NCBI RefSeq assembly: GCF_958298935.1
Contig: NC_084932.1
Location: 4,815,501 to 4,879,500, forward strand
Direction: 5' to 3'
Origin: Phragmites australis
Lineage: Eukaryota > Streptophyta > Magnoliopsida > Poales > Poaceae
DNA: 64,000 nucleotides
Positions 46,901 through 58,316 of this stretch are shown here, one piece after another (the first letter of the stretch is position 1; every line of letters begins with the position of its first letter). Under the pieces are notes generated by a model. It was not told the DNA's origin. It saw only the letters and a program-made list of their open reading frames with translations, and did no database searches. The translations under genes were made by a program, and so were the position numbers.

Positions 46901-47624
46901 CCTCGGGATCCAATGCTACCCTTGTTCTAGATATACCCTTGTCTATTGACTTAAATACAGGCAGTACTACCCCTTTCGGACCATATAAGATTTCACTGTC
47001 CCCATAAAAAATCCTAAATTGCCACATATCCGTCATACCTGACAACTATCGACAAAAACTATGACATTATCGCGACATAACAGAAAGAATCAGGTTAAAC
47101 TACATCTACAATGCAAAATTCATTACAAACGTAGCCTAACATGTAATATATACTGCAACAACATATTCTTGATTCGCTACATCAAGCATATCTAAATCCT
47201 ACATCTATCATATCAATTATGACTACATTATGTTTAAATCCTACATCTAATACCTTAAATATATCTAAATACTACTTCTAATTGCTAAAATATACGTATA
47301 AACATGATCTAATTACTGAACTACACCTAACCCTAATTCTAAAACTAGATCTACATTTTATCCTACTTCTTGTGGCTATACTATCAGGTATGTAAAACAA
47401 AATCTAGATCTAATATCTAACCTATGTCAAAACCTAGCACTAATTGCTATCATACCGGGTTTGTTAAAAAAAAAGGAAAAAATTACCTCTTTTTTTCAGT
47501 AGGGCTTCATCGTACAAATCTCCCTCCCCTCCCATCCCCTCTCCTCTCTTCTCTTGGCTGAATGAGTGTCAAATGAAGTGCTGACGTCGGCAGGACTGAT
47601 CGGATCGGCCTAAATACTCAAAAA

Positions 47625-47842
47625 GTCTCGCCCGCTCAGCGAACGAGACCTTTTAGTGGGCCCGTACGGCATCGCAACCACAAAGATCTCGCCCGTTCAG
47701 CGGGTGAGAACTAAGTGTCGCTCACTGAATGCGCGAGACCTTACTCTCCCCGATTATTAAATACGCTGCCAGCCCGGGCCCACAAGATGTCGCCTGTTTA
47801 ACGGTAACGGGCGAGACTTTCTTCTCGTCTGTTGAACGGACG
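47625..47842. repeat. MULE-2 right subterminal palindrome cluster
   Basis: At least five palindromic units: 47625-47649, 47687-47709, 47717-47739, 47789-47817 and 47824-47842, each of the form GTCTCGCCCGTTCAGCGGGTGAGAC with variation (quoted unit is schematic of 47687-47709). Confidence 0.78.
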
Positions 47843-47874
47843 ACAGTATGATATATATAAATTCTATAAACATG

Positions 47875-48360
47875 TGCCGGCGAACCCGCGCCGCACTTCA
47901 CTTCTAGGCCGGCCCAACACTTGGTTTGCTTCGAACTCCTGCAGCCCCAGGACAAGTCGACGATCCAAGCCCACGACGGGTTCAGTCTTGCACGGTGTCC
48001 ATCCTCTGCCTTTTCTGTCCCATGCTCCGCTTTTTATTTGCTTTCCGGCGAAACAGAACTTGTGTAGACTCCTCCTTGCTCGGAGTGAAAACGGTGGATC
48101 GCATTCTCTACGGCTGCAGCAGCCCAGCATCAGCATGCACTTCATACCTTCGTATCTGTTTGGAATGCAAGGATTAATCAACTTCACAAGATTCTTTCAG
48201 CAAATACTAGCAGTGCTAGTTCGATTCGTCTGTCACTCCTGCAAGAATCAATTCTTTATCCCTCGATCGATTTTGTCTCATGCACACGGATCGAAGCCAA
48301 ATAGCATGGCGAATTGAAGCCAGGGCCCGGAGCCAGCATTCAATTTCTTTTACTACTACT
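47875..48360. other. Intergenic DNA between MULE-2 and the ABCG relic
   Basis: Moderately GC-rich. No domain-bearing frame was seen and no clear relation to the 3' flank of the functional ABCG gene beyond a few words near 48295 (GAAGCCAAATAGCATG against GTGAGCCAAATAGTGTG at 59992). Confidence 0.4.
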
Positions 48361-48797
48361 TTTTTTTTAAGAACTCAGCCTTCCATCTTGCAATCGTCAT
48401 ATACATTCATTTCAATTTTAATCAATCCCAAAATCAGACCAAGAAGCCGAAATCAGATCTCACAACTTATACCCGGTGATTAATAAAATAATACACTTGC
48501 AAGAAGCCATCTCGATCGATGGAGCAGAGACCACCAAATTTAGCAAATAAAAGGGGGAAAAAAGTCGCAAGAGAAGAAGACGTGGCAGGGCGCGCGCGGT
48601 GATCACGTCCTGACGCGGCGCAGCGCGAGGTATACCCAGCAGCCGGTAGCCGAAGAACATGGCGACGAGCGCGGCGACGCAGGCCCCTGGCCGGCCTCGC
48701 CGTCGACGTCCTCCGCCGGGAGCAGCCGCCTCAGGTGGCCGCCGTACTGCACGGCGATGAGCAGGCGGTAGCAGTAGTAGGTGAAGGAGGTGTACTT

Positions 48798-49368
48798 TGT
48801 TGGAATTTTATGTGCCTTTCAACATTATTTGTATATCATTGTTATTGTTCTATTTAATGTGGAATTATTTAGTTCATGTGACAAAAAATATAATATGAAA
48901 TTTAGCTCGATGAATTAATACTTGAGGTGCCGGGATGTTTGTGCTGGAATACAATAGATGAATTAATTGAGATCGATTCTACTGAAATATCTATTATGAA
49001 TATGTATGTTTGACCCGGGTATAGCATGATAGAAGAGCTAGGTTTGTTTTGCAGGATTAGCTATGCAGGCTGTTGACCCACATGATCAGAATAAAATTGA
49101 TCTCATAGATATAATCTGATCATGACGTATGACTCACACATGTGCTAGCAATTAATATATTTTAGACTCATCAAACTGGTATGTCTGATCGTAGTTGGTG
49201 ATATGGTTCAGGAGTCATGTGGTTTTTCATAACATAAGTAAAATATTTGTAACGCTTAGAAGTGAAATTTATAAATAGATCTCTATCCTCTAGTCTCAAT
49301 ACGCATTGCGAGTGGTAGAAAAAAACAGAAAAATAAAGAGTAGATAGTAGCTTTACGAAACCCTAACG
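48798..49368 (+). repeat. Copia-2 left LTR
   Basis: 571 bases. Contains TTTATAAATAGATC (near 49270), a likely TATA box, also present in the right LTR as TCTATAAATAGATC. Confidence 0.92.
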
Positions 49369-49381
49369 TTGATACAGATCC
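49369..49381 (+). promoter_or_regulatory. Copia-2 primer binding site, degenerate
   Basis: TTGATACAGATCC directly after the LTR resembles TGGTATCAGAGCC, the initiator-Met tRNA complement, at about 8 of 13 positions. Confidence 0.5.
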
Positions 49382-50216
49382 GGCCGCCGCCCGTTTAGAT
49401 CCGCTGCAAACTCTGCCGCCGGCTGAACCCATGCAATTCCGCTGCAAATCCCGTCGCCGGCGGTTGGCCTCCTCTGGTCTCGCGCCGCTCCACGGGAACA
49501 CCGGTCGAGCGCTCACTGGGTCTAGCTGATGCCCTCGAGGGACGCACGCTGCACCTTCCATCAGGCCAAAAACAGTCTGCAGATCAATCGGCTACGCAGC
49601 TTTGCTGATCTTGCCGCGTGGCACTGCAAGTGTTGTCAGTCTGGAACCGCCATCTATTTGTAGGCAAGGGAGAAAACAAATTCTATAATATTCTATTGGG
49701 AAAGATTTTCATAAGATTCTATTTATATTATTTATCTCATAATTTAATAATTAAATTAAAAAAAATAAATTGAATACGGATCATCGTTGATAAAAGAGTC
49801 TTTTTAGAACTAAATCCTATAGAATTAGACATCCTGGCCAAACTGATTCACGCATGGATCGAGGAAGCACAAGGTGCGTGCAGATAGAACTTCTGTTTGT
49901 TTGTCTTCTTGCTGTGCACTGTTTTGGAGGGAAGAGGTAGTTCTGGATCACGGTTTTGGTTGAGAAGCTGTTCACGTGAAACAAGAAAGAAACTGCTGTG
50001 CTGCTGGCCCGCTGTTCACGGTAGTTCTGCACGCCATGTCACCAAACGAGGAAAGCAAGGAGTACACTCTACTCCAAGTTTTCCATGGAAATCAAGCATG
50101 AGAACAATATGTTGCTCAGCTCTTGGATCAACCGGAGATCATTTTCGCGACACTGGGAAGTTCCTACAGGAAAGGAGGACGAGAAAACTCTCCAAGCGAA
50201 AGAAAGGAACTCCAAT

Positions 50217-50339
50217 GCAAGCGGGCTCTAGCCTCTAGCCCGGCTGGTAAGCTCATTAGAGTGGAGCGAACCAGCCGGGGTTGATCCCCCGCTTGCACAG
50301 ATTGCCTTCTCATAAGGCAGGGGCCAGTCCCTAATTTAT
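50217..50339 (+). mobile_element. tRNA-derived SINE inside Copia-2
   Basis: A 17-base direct repeat AAGAAAGGAACTCCAAT / AAGAAAGGAACTTCAAT flanks it (50200-50216 and 50340-50356, one change). The body has an A-box-like TAGCCCGGCTGGTAAGC (about 50236) and a B-box-like GGGTTGATCCCCC (about 50278), the internal RNA polymerase III promoter of tRNA-derived SINEs, and ends in CTAATTTAT. Confidence 0.78.
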
Positions 50340-51640
50340 AAGAAAGGAACTTCAATAATTATGAGTTGCATATTCGAGAGGAAAATATAATCCTTATAAA
50401 AGGAATTGGCAAGCGGAAGTCTAAAAGTATCTCTAATATTATTTGTATATACCGAATCTTTATTTATTACTACTTTTTGAAATAGTTGGGTTGTGTATTA
50501 TGGTGCAATATCATATGTTGCTGGAGATTATGAGGTCTTCTATACAAACAATTCCAAGGAAAATAGATATGTCCACTTGGACACTAATGCTAAATCTAAT
50601 GTTATGGAATTCATCAAACTCCCATGGAGGAAACATGTTAACAGATACTTTATGCTCATCTGGCATCAGAAGCACTTCAATCTCTGTTTCTTATTTAGAA
50701 TCTATTGATTATACTATTTGGAAAAGGAAGATTTATACATTGCTCGATGAAAACTAGTGTGTATTAGAATTTGTCATATTGATGCTTACCTTGATAAGCT
50801 ATCCATTTGGTGTGGTCAACTCCATAGTGAGGAACACCGGTAACAGGAACACATGCTCGAAATCATATTTATGGCATTTATGACTTAATCACATATCTAG
50901 AAAACTAAATTAAAAGGTTTATTAATTCTGGAATTATGTATTTTAAGTGGGAGGAATTTGATACCTACAAGGATGGATAACACTTTTCTTCTCTGAAGGT
51001 GGAAAGATCTAATGAGCCTTTGTTTAATGAGTCTCTGTTCAATATTCATTCTGATATCCGCGGTAAAATTTCTACTCCCACTAAATGTCAAAAGGTTTAT
51101 TTTGTCATATATGTTGATGATTACTCTAGATATGGTTATATGTATCTTCTTATACACAAGTCGAAAGGTTTTATGTGTTCAGGACATTTAATACTGCAGT
51201 AGAAAATCAGTTGAATTAAACAATTTAAAGTTTTATTCACTGATTGTGGGGGGGGGGGGGAATACACTTTAGAAATATTAAATGGTTTATTTAAAGAGCA
51301 TGGAATTATTCATTACTATACTATGGTATACACTCTGCAACAAAATGGTATAGCCGAGTAGAGGAATAGAACGAATAGAACACCTATGGATATTGTCACG
51401 TCTTAAATCTGTAATCACGTAATTAAGTCTAACCATGTGTTATTAATGTCATGATTGATTTTGGGACAATTTATTTAGGCATACTAGAGCACTTCGTTTT
51501 GAATCAATCGGATGAGAGAAAGAAATTTAGGAGAAAAAAAAATCGATTTCCACGTAAAACGGGTTTCTCTCTAGCACATGGGCCCACCTGGTCGGCCCCA
51601 CCACCTCTCCCTTCACTTGAGCAGCACCCACCTGCTCTCT

Positions 51641-51645
51641 CTCTC

Positions 51646-51696
<51 letters not shown>
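51641..51696. repeat. (CT)n microsatellite
   Basis: About 55 bases of nearly pure CT in the LTR-like insertion. It generates spurious Arg/Glu and Leu/Ser frames on both strands. Confidence 0.95.
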
Positions 51697-51699
<3 letters not shown>

Positions 51700-52199
51700 A
51701 CCTGAGCAAACAGCAAGGCTGCTGCCCTCTTCCCCTCGCTCTCAAGCTCTCTCACTCCTTCACCCAAAATCTCCCTCAACCACTTGAAAGCAAGGTATGC
51801 ATGTGTTTCCATGGTGTTCACCACCTCTCTATCTTCCCATCCATCCAAGAATCACTCACATGCATGAAGATTTGAAGGATTTGCAAAGCAATTTCATCAC
51901 ACTTGTTTTTCTGAAATTTCAGTAGTTGTTCATCTTTTCTCCAAGCCTTGTTCCCTCTATTTCCTCCATCTCCCGACGGTCACCCACCTCCACAATCACC
52001 ATGGGTAAGTCCCTTAGGCTTCCCCCAGCGTGAATACGTGATTTGGTTGGTCGATTTTGAGTTGGAGCGGAGTTCTTGAGTTCTTGAGCTTTGGAGCTAA
52101 AATAAGGATTTGGGTGAAATTTGAGTTAGGAATCATGTTGCTAGAATGATGAGTAAGTTCTAGACTCTATAAACTCTTTTCAAACATGTTCCTCTTTGG

Positions 52200-52760
52200 T
52201 TTGGAGAGGCTCCTAAATCAAATCAGTCGAGATTTCCCCCTTTAAGCAGCCTCTCTGGACCACTCGGATAATCTGGATTGACTCAGATAGTCCGGGTAAA
52301 CCTGGAGAAACCCCATTTAATTATCTTTAAAAATCGTTAAGATTTATGGTGCAATTTAAGTCTAGAACCCTTTGGATAGGGCATATACATGTTGTTGTAG
52401 TATAGATTTAGCATGCTAGTTGAATCGGCCGGGGAAAAACACTTTAGAACTCAACTCGGCCAGAACTCGGATAGTCCAGATCAACCCGGAGTGTCCGGCC
52501 CAATCCAAAGTATCTGGAGTTGACCTGAAGGGTCCGAGTAAATTCAATTTAGATTTAGCCAAAAGCCCTCACCCGGAGGTTCCGGAACCCGGATACTCCG
52601 AGTTCAACCCGGAGTGTCTGACCCAATATAGAGTGTCCGGACTCGACCCGAGGTTCCAAGTTATTTCAAAAATGGATAACCTAGAGCTCTCACCCGGAGG
52701 TTCACCCAAAGGTTCCAAAACTCGGATATTCTGACTTCAAATCGGAGTTTTCGGCCTCCT
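52200..52760. repeat. CGGAGTGTCCGG-type word array
   Basis: At least ten short words such as CGGATAGTCC, CCCGGAGTGTCCGG, CCCGGAGGTTCCGG and CCCGGATACTCCGAG at irregular 20-40-base spacing. Confidence 0.7.
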
Positions 52761-54816
52761 GTTACTTTCCTGGCGTTGTTTAGATCACAAGTTTCATTAT
52801 TCCTCCGTATGTCTTACACCTTTAGCTTGTTGTTATGCATATTATAGCATATATTGTGCACTTCATTTATGCTCATCATTGCACACATTCTTCTTTAGTG
52901 AACGAAGAACCGGAGCATGTCGCGACCATGGTTGAAGGTGATGGCTAAATTGATAAATTATGCTCTATGTATGTTATGCATATTTAGTTAGTCGATGTTA
53001 GAAAATCGGGTAGCACTTATTTGTTGCATTTCTCTCTATCTTGTATTGAGGATCCCAATCCTTGTAGCTAGAGTATAATCATGGTAATGTCTAACTTAAA
53101 AGTTATACGAGATGCTTAGCAAGTGCTCAGGTCCTCGGTAGAAATCGAGCGGTGAAATATTTTATCGTTCGTGAGTATAGGCTTTAATTACTTGTACAAT
53201 GATCACAATAATAAGTTGATGATGTTGGTTGGATAAGTGGTGAGGATGAGAAGAGATGTGTGTGGTGTTATGAATGTTTCTTCTGTCTGGATGTGGAGTT
53301 CTCCTGGGTAGGTCGGGAGAGAAACTTGGACACCATAGATCGCTTAAGCACCGATCATTGTTGCAATTAGCTCTAGCACTTATCATACTTACCACATATC
53401 GATCTAATAGTAAGACAAGTTGAATACCTTTGTAGTTGTTATTATTTGGGCTTGAACATCGATGGTGTAAGCGGACGGGCTTGTAGAGACACTTGTGGTT
53501 GCTCCGGAAATTAACCATGGTGGGCTCCGCATTGAGCGATGCACAATTCAAATGGTTGGGGTTTATTGGGAAAGATTGATATGAGTACCCTCTTGTATGG
53601 ATCTGTGTGGTCGTGCAAGCCGTATAGTACTCAAGTTTTGTGGGTAAAGTTGTACCCCCTGCAAGGTGTAAAAATATTTTAAAATACCGCACTCTCGGTC
53701 TGAGCATGCTTCTGTCTATTTGCAGCAGTTGTAGAGTTACGAATATGGATTGAGGTGGTTGATGGGTTGAGATGGTGCTTTATAGATATTATTTCTATGG
53801 TTCTTTTTACATTATGTTCAGTTGATGTTTATGGGCCAGTTTGTTTAGTTTGGTCAAGTATAGATGCTCACACATGTTTATGTCAAATTTGCTTTCGCAT
53901 ATGAATTTACTTAACCATGTAACGTATTTTTGCTAACATCTCAATGCATAATTCTTGGAGTCGAGCTATTTATAAGTGCCCATTATGGATTAAGTCTTGC
54001 GAGTACCTTCGTACTTACGCTGATATTCAGGTGCTACAGGCGAAGAGGAGTTGGTCTTTGGCTACTTCATGCCCGTCGAGGGTGGTGGCGGGCATGAGTA
54101 GACAACTACTCAGAGGTTGTGCTTTTGTGATGAAGTCTAAGGGTATATGGCTCTATCCTTCTTTTGTTGTATAGTCTTTAGTCTTCTGCTGTATAGTTTT
54201 TTTTGTTGGTTAGGAGTTTAGTCGGTTTTTATCTCCTCCTAGATCTTTTTTGTTGTATATTGTAATAACTTAGTAAATACTTAATAACTTGTAATATAAC
54301 TTTAATTACTTGCTTTTTCTTAAACTGTGTTATGATGTTATAGGTTGGAGAGGCATGTGTTCTGATCTTAGCACAAAACACGTACCGCAATTACCGGTGT
54401 GGTATTCTGGTTAATCATTGTAGTCGTGATTATGCAAATAATTGACTTAGTGATTAATTAGAATAGTATCTGGATGGTTACTTACATATATGGTTAGGTA
54501 TATAATTGGAGTATGTTTTTTTAGTCATTCACTATTTAAGTTGCCACAGTCACTACTCATGAGCTGTGGACTGGAAGGAAGCCCTCACTTAGCACACTAG
54601 GAATTTTCGATTGGATATTATATTGAATCGGAAGGGTGTGTCTTTATAACCCAGATAACCTATGGGCAGAAGAATGCAGTAAATGTTAAACTCAATAGGG
54701 AACAACAAAGTTTGGGAAATTGTTACTTACCAAACAACTGCAAGCTCATAGGTTGTATTTTTTTCTGAATACAATGGGCTTAGTGGAAAATTATAAGGTT
54801 AAGCTTGTTGCTAAAG

Positions 54817-54995
54817 GCATTACATAAAGGGAAGTATTACTTTGTGGAAGCTTCTTTTTCAGCATTACACAAAGGGAAGTATTTACTTTGTGGAAACTTC
54901 TGTTCAGCTCTACACAAAGGAAAGGCATTTACTTCACAGAAATATTTTTTGAGCTTTACACAAAGGGAGTGTTATTTGTGGAATTTTTTTTTCTC
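54817..54995 (+). repeat. Four tandem 45-base copies of a reverse-transcriptase motif
   Basis: Units at 54817-54861, 54862-54906, 54907-54952 and 54953-54995: GCATTACACAAAGGGAAGTA...TTTGTGGAA...TTC. In one frame each reads (S)ITQREV..., the TQREG motif at the start of copia reverse transcriptase. Confidence 0.8.
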
Positions 54996-55954
54996 CTTGC
55001 AAAATTCACTTCATCTTGCTTTATTATTGGTTTGATGGTTTACTATGATCTTAACTCCAGCAAATAGAAGTTTAAACTTTTTTTATTGGACATTTAGAGG
55101 AGGAATATAAATATATGCTATATAGCTGGAAGGTTTTGGAGAAAAAGAAAATGCAATATTGTTTGCAAATTGAATTGGTCAATTTTTTTAATGAGCTTCA
55201 CGTCAATGGTACACTATTTTAAGTGGTGCTATCACATCATACGGGTTTTCAATGACAGAAGGTGATCACTGCATATATATTGAAGTTGTTGTTGGAAACT
55301 TTCCGTCGTTGTCTTTGTGTGTTGATGATATTCTCATTGCATCTTATGATAAGATCACATTGACGGAATTTGGAGATTGGGTATATTCTAATTTTTTATG
55401 TGAATTGTTATGGGATAAGCCTCCTATGTTTGGAGAGCGAAAATACATAAAGATCGGAATAATCAGTTACTTAGTTTATTTTAGGATGATTCTTTGTGGA
55501 AAACTACAAACCTTTTAATGCACCTATGTAAAGGGAACTATAACTCAGTGAGGAATTATGTTGAAATACTCTTGAGGAAAAAGGAAAAACAGATATCATT
55601 GGAATATACTATGATATTACACGACCTAACCTTAGCCGTGGAATATATCTGTATTTAAAATAGCGAAGGAAGGTGCGGCTAAGGGAATTTCTTACATGAC
55701 TCAAGGTCATGGAAGTGCATCGCAACCTATCACTTATTATGGAATTCCATAGTAACAATAAACACATTGAGGAAGGTATTATTATATTCATGAGGTAACA
55801 AATATGCTCAGGTATGTTCGTTTTGTTTATTTGTATATGACTAATATGATCACAGGTTCACTGACTAAATCATTTAGTTGGGAAATATTTCCTAAACATG
55901 TTACAGACATGGAACTTCAGTTTATTGATTGGAATGCTTCAGTCAAGTGGGTGA

Positions 55955-56514
55955 TGTTGGAATTTTATGTGGCTTTCAACATTATTTGTATATCATTGTT
56001 ATTGTTCAACTCAATGTGGAATTATTTAGTGCATGTGACAAAAAAAAATAATGTGGAATTTAACTCAAGAAATTAATACTTGAGGTACCGAGGACATTTG
56101 TGTTGGAATACAATAGAGGAATTAATTGGGATCGACTCTACTAGAATATCTATTATGTATGTACATGTTTGACCCGGGTATAGCTTGATGGTAGAGCTAG
56201 GTTTGTTTTCCAGGATCGACTATGCAGGCTGTTGGAATTGTTCTCATAGATTTAATCTGATCATGGCGCATGACTCACACATGTGTGCTAAGGATTAATA
56301 TATTTTAGACTCATCAAACTGGTCTGTCTGATCGTGGTTGGTGACATGGTTCAGGAGTCACACGGTTTTTGTAACACAGGTGGGATATTTGTAACGCTTA
56401 GAAGTGGAGTCTATAAATAGATCCTTACTCTCTAGCCTCAATATGTATTGTGAGCAGTACCACGGAAAAGACATAGGAATAGAGGGTAGATCGTAGCTCC
56501 ACAAAACCCTAACA
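55955..56514 (+). repeat. Copia-2 right LTR
   Basis: 560 bases, TGTTGG...CTAACA, followed by the TACTT duplication and the second half of the ABCG relic. Confidence 0.92.
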
Positions 56515-56793
56515 TACTTGGCCCACACCATGAACCCCGGCACGTTGTGCACATAGAACCTGCTGGTGAGGAGGTAGGCGAGCATGATCACCGTCACTAG
56601 CATCGACGCACGCCTCGATGACCAGAACGTACGACAGGATCACCGCTAGGGTGAGCGTGAACGCGGCTGGCGACGGGTTCAGCCCGACCAAGAGGTAGAC
56701 TATGACGGTGAACGTCGTGGGTAGCGCTAGCTCCATGGGCAGGTCGCCAACCATGCGCGACGCGAAGTAGGACATCATTAGGGAAACTCCTAA

Positions 56794-57331
56794 TGGTGTA
56801 TACTCAGCAAAGTTGGCCTACAACATTAAGTTCAGTGGCAGCATCCACCAACCCTAGACATCGATGATCCGGAAAGCTATCACTGAACCAAAATGCAGGT
56901 TCTTTGCATGGCTAGCCTTGAATAATAAAGTAAACACAGCGGACAACCTTGCAAAAAATAGGCTGGCCACATAACCCTGCCTGCAACTTGTGCTATTGTG
57001 AACCAGAAACAATAGATCATCTCCTCGGAGGTTGTAATTTCATAGAAGCGGTTTGGCACAGGGTGGCCTCAACTTTACAGCTTCAACAAGTAGAGGAAGG
57101 GGCCAGTAGCATCCCTATATCCTTATTGCAATGGCTCAGTGTGGCGGTGGCAGTTCACAAATATGCCAAGCGACAAAAATGTTTAAAGGTAGGGATCATC
57201 TTCTTTACATGGTGGCACATATGGAAGGAACGTAATCACAGAGTCTTCAATCAACAAGAGCAGTCCTTTTGCCGTGTGTATGAACTCATCCTGGATGACA
57301 TTAAACTTTTCGCCGCGACTAATGATCTCTA
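56794..57331 (+). pseudogene. LINE-2 reverse-transcriptase zinc-binding domain
   Basis: Reads TPNGVYSAKLAYNIKFSGS, a stop, then CRFFAWLALNNKVNTADNLA and, in a shifted frame from about 56950, GWPHNPACNLCYCEPETIDH and LLGGCNFIEAVWHRV, ending FTWWHIWKERNHRVF...LFAATNDL at 57331. The CxxC...H...C pattern and WxxWKERNxR ending are those of the zf-RVT domain at the C-terminus of plant LINE ORF2. It has no catalytic part. Confidence 0.85.
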
Positions 57332-57344
57332 ATCCTATCTCTTA

Positions 57345-58236
57345 GAGCATCTCTAAAAGACTTTCTAAAACTTACTCCCTGTATTCTCATATAGGGAGCA
57401 ATCCCAAAAAAAACCCCTTCCTATTTTGCTACCCTCTCCAACAGACTCTCTAAATCTGGTCCCTATATTCCAACGGTTCCCTCTCATATCTCACCGATAG
57501 TGGACCTTGGCTGCCAGCTCTATCTCTCTCCCAAACTCCTTTAACACGTCGACAAGAAGCAGGAAGGCGACAAACGCATCAACGGTGCGCCCCCAGCTCG
57601 CGATGGACACTACCAGATCGAGCACCTCGCCAGCACTGCCGACATTCTCCACAAGCCCAAACACCTGATGCTCTCATTTCTGTTCGTTTCCTCTTTCCTC
57701 GGTCCTCTTGTTCCTTCTCTCCCCCCACCCCCCATGGAAAAATAGGAAGACACCGATGAGCTCGCCCTTTACAGCACCACGCTCAAGCCAAATGAACTCT
57801 CCCTCCACAACACCACACATAGTCCCAAGGAGCTCGCCCTCCTTCTTAGCCATCATGGCATCCTCTTCCCTTGTCCCCCAAACACAGATGCAAATATGCA
57901 ATTGATTCTCCACCATGGGTACTCAGTTGAGTTGATTCACAGCAGTAATGAGTCGCTCGATTGATGGATCAATGAGTACCACTGCCAGATCCATTTGTCA
58001 CCATTGCTGCCACCTCATCGCCTTTTGGCTCCTGCACAGTAGCTCGAGCATGTTGGTGGGCCCAAGGGCAGATAGGGAGCCGGGTTCGCTCTATATAAAT
58101 GGATAGCGAGATAGGTGATTTTGGGGGTTGGTAAATATTAGGAGTGGTATTGGAGAGCTGTTGGAGCTGTGTTTTAGGGTGAAATTCTCTAGATTTAACT
58201 ATAGATAATGGGATTAGGAGATTCTTAGAGATGCTC
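57345..58236. mobile_element. PIF/Harbinger-type nonautonomous element, 892 bases
   Basis: Perfect 12-base ends GAGCATCTCTAA in inverted orientation (left GAGCATCTCTAAAAG, right-hand reading GAGCATCTCTAAGAA) with TTA direct repeats (57342-57344 and 58237-58239). The interior includes (ACTCTCTAAATCTGG and CTCTCCAACAG) words of the GAGCATCTCCAA family. No transposase was seen. Confidence 0.82.
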
Positions 58237-58316
58237 TTAGCACTTCTGTTGTATTTTTGTTTTATGTCCCCTTTTTTCTTCTTTATTTTTCTCTGGACTC
58301 GTGTACTCTATTTTTT

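Larger units (their letters stand above)
43232..47864 (-). mobile_element. MULE-2, PMD-carrying Mutator-like element
   Basis: Flanked by TATTAACATG (43222-43231) and TATAAACATG (47865-47874), a 9-10-base target duplication with one change. The ends read GAATTTTATTTATATATAT and, from the right, GAATTTATATATAT. Inverted similarity then continues through repeated CTCGCCCGTTCAACGGGCGAG-like palindromes and CTTGTG...GGCTGG(C/T)AGCGT. Internal genes on the minus strand are a PMD gene (46900-45976) and a GRF zinc-finger gene (44408-43867). No transposase is present, so the element depended on a relative. Confidence 0.82.
51394..54486 (+). mobile_element. Solo-LTR-like insertion in Copia-2, probably Ty3/gypsy type
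   Basis: The copia integrase frame stops abruptly after a MDI codon run at 51393 and resumes near 54505. The inserted block starts TGTCACG and ends TTACA, flanked by GATAT (51389-51393) and TATAT (54487-54491), a near 5-base duplication. It has no coding domain, a (CT)n tract, and a region (52200-52760) of repeated CGGAGTGTCCGG-like words. Style fits a long grass gypsy LTR left after recombination. The end assignment is inference; open frames in it (for example 53707-53162) show no domain. Confidence 0.58.
50443..55930 (+). pseudogene. Copia-2 gag-pol remnants
   Basis: Scattered fragments in copia order: a gag-like SLESIDYTIWKRKIYTLLDE (about 50690-50750), integrase SDIRGKISTPTKCQKVYF and DDYSRYGYMYLLIHKS (51050-51170), integrase end TLQQNGIAE (51340), then the 3.1-kb insertion, LWTGRKPSL-like sequence near 54560, a reverse transcriptase start with a TQREV motif amplified in tandem (54817-54995), CVDDILIAS at 55315, and a GSLTKSFSW tail near 55855. 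There are many stops; nothing functional remains. Confidence 0.75.
48798..56514 (+). mobile_element. Copia-2: Ty1/copia retrotransposon with nested insertions
   Basis: LTRs at 48798-49368 and 55955-56514 begin TGTTGGAATTTTATGTG; the right one ends CCCTAACA, the left CCCTAACG. The perfect 5-base target duplication TACTT flanks the element. Copia-type coding traces lie between. A 123-base SINE (50217-50339) and a 3.1-kb LTR-like insertion (51394-54486) sit inside it, leaving about 4.5 kb of Copia-2 proper. LTRs differ at many positions, so the insertion is not recent. Confidence 0.93.
48603..56785 (-). pseudogene. ABCG25-like transporter relic, split by Copia-2
   Basis: 48603-48797 and 56520-56785 together match 60418-60907 of the ABCG gene downstream. 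The first part encodes the last transmembrane region (codons for YCYRLLI.VQYGG and MFFGYRLL), but an extra base at about 48638 (CTGCTGGGTATACC against CTGCTGGCATACC) and a missing base near 48690 shift the frame. The second part covers [15 protein letters not shown] back to the [10 protein letters not shown] region and stops at 56785, where a LINE fragment begins. The 3' flank (about 48400-48590) is also shared with 60040-60420. It is a duplicated, decayed copy without promoter or ATP-binding domain here. Copia-2 entered it at TACTT, duplicating that word (48793-48797, 56515-56519). Confidence 0.9.

Noticed and set aside
51504..51848. Arg/Glu repeat protein on the minus strand
   Set aside because: Translation of a (CT)n tract in an LTR-like insertion.
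53162..53707. 181-codon minus-strand frame
   Set aside because: Lies in noncoding LTR-like sequence with no domain; chance frame.
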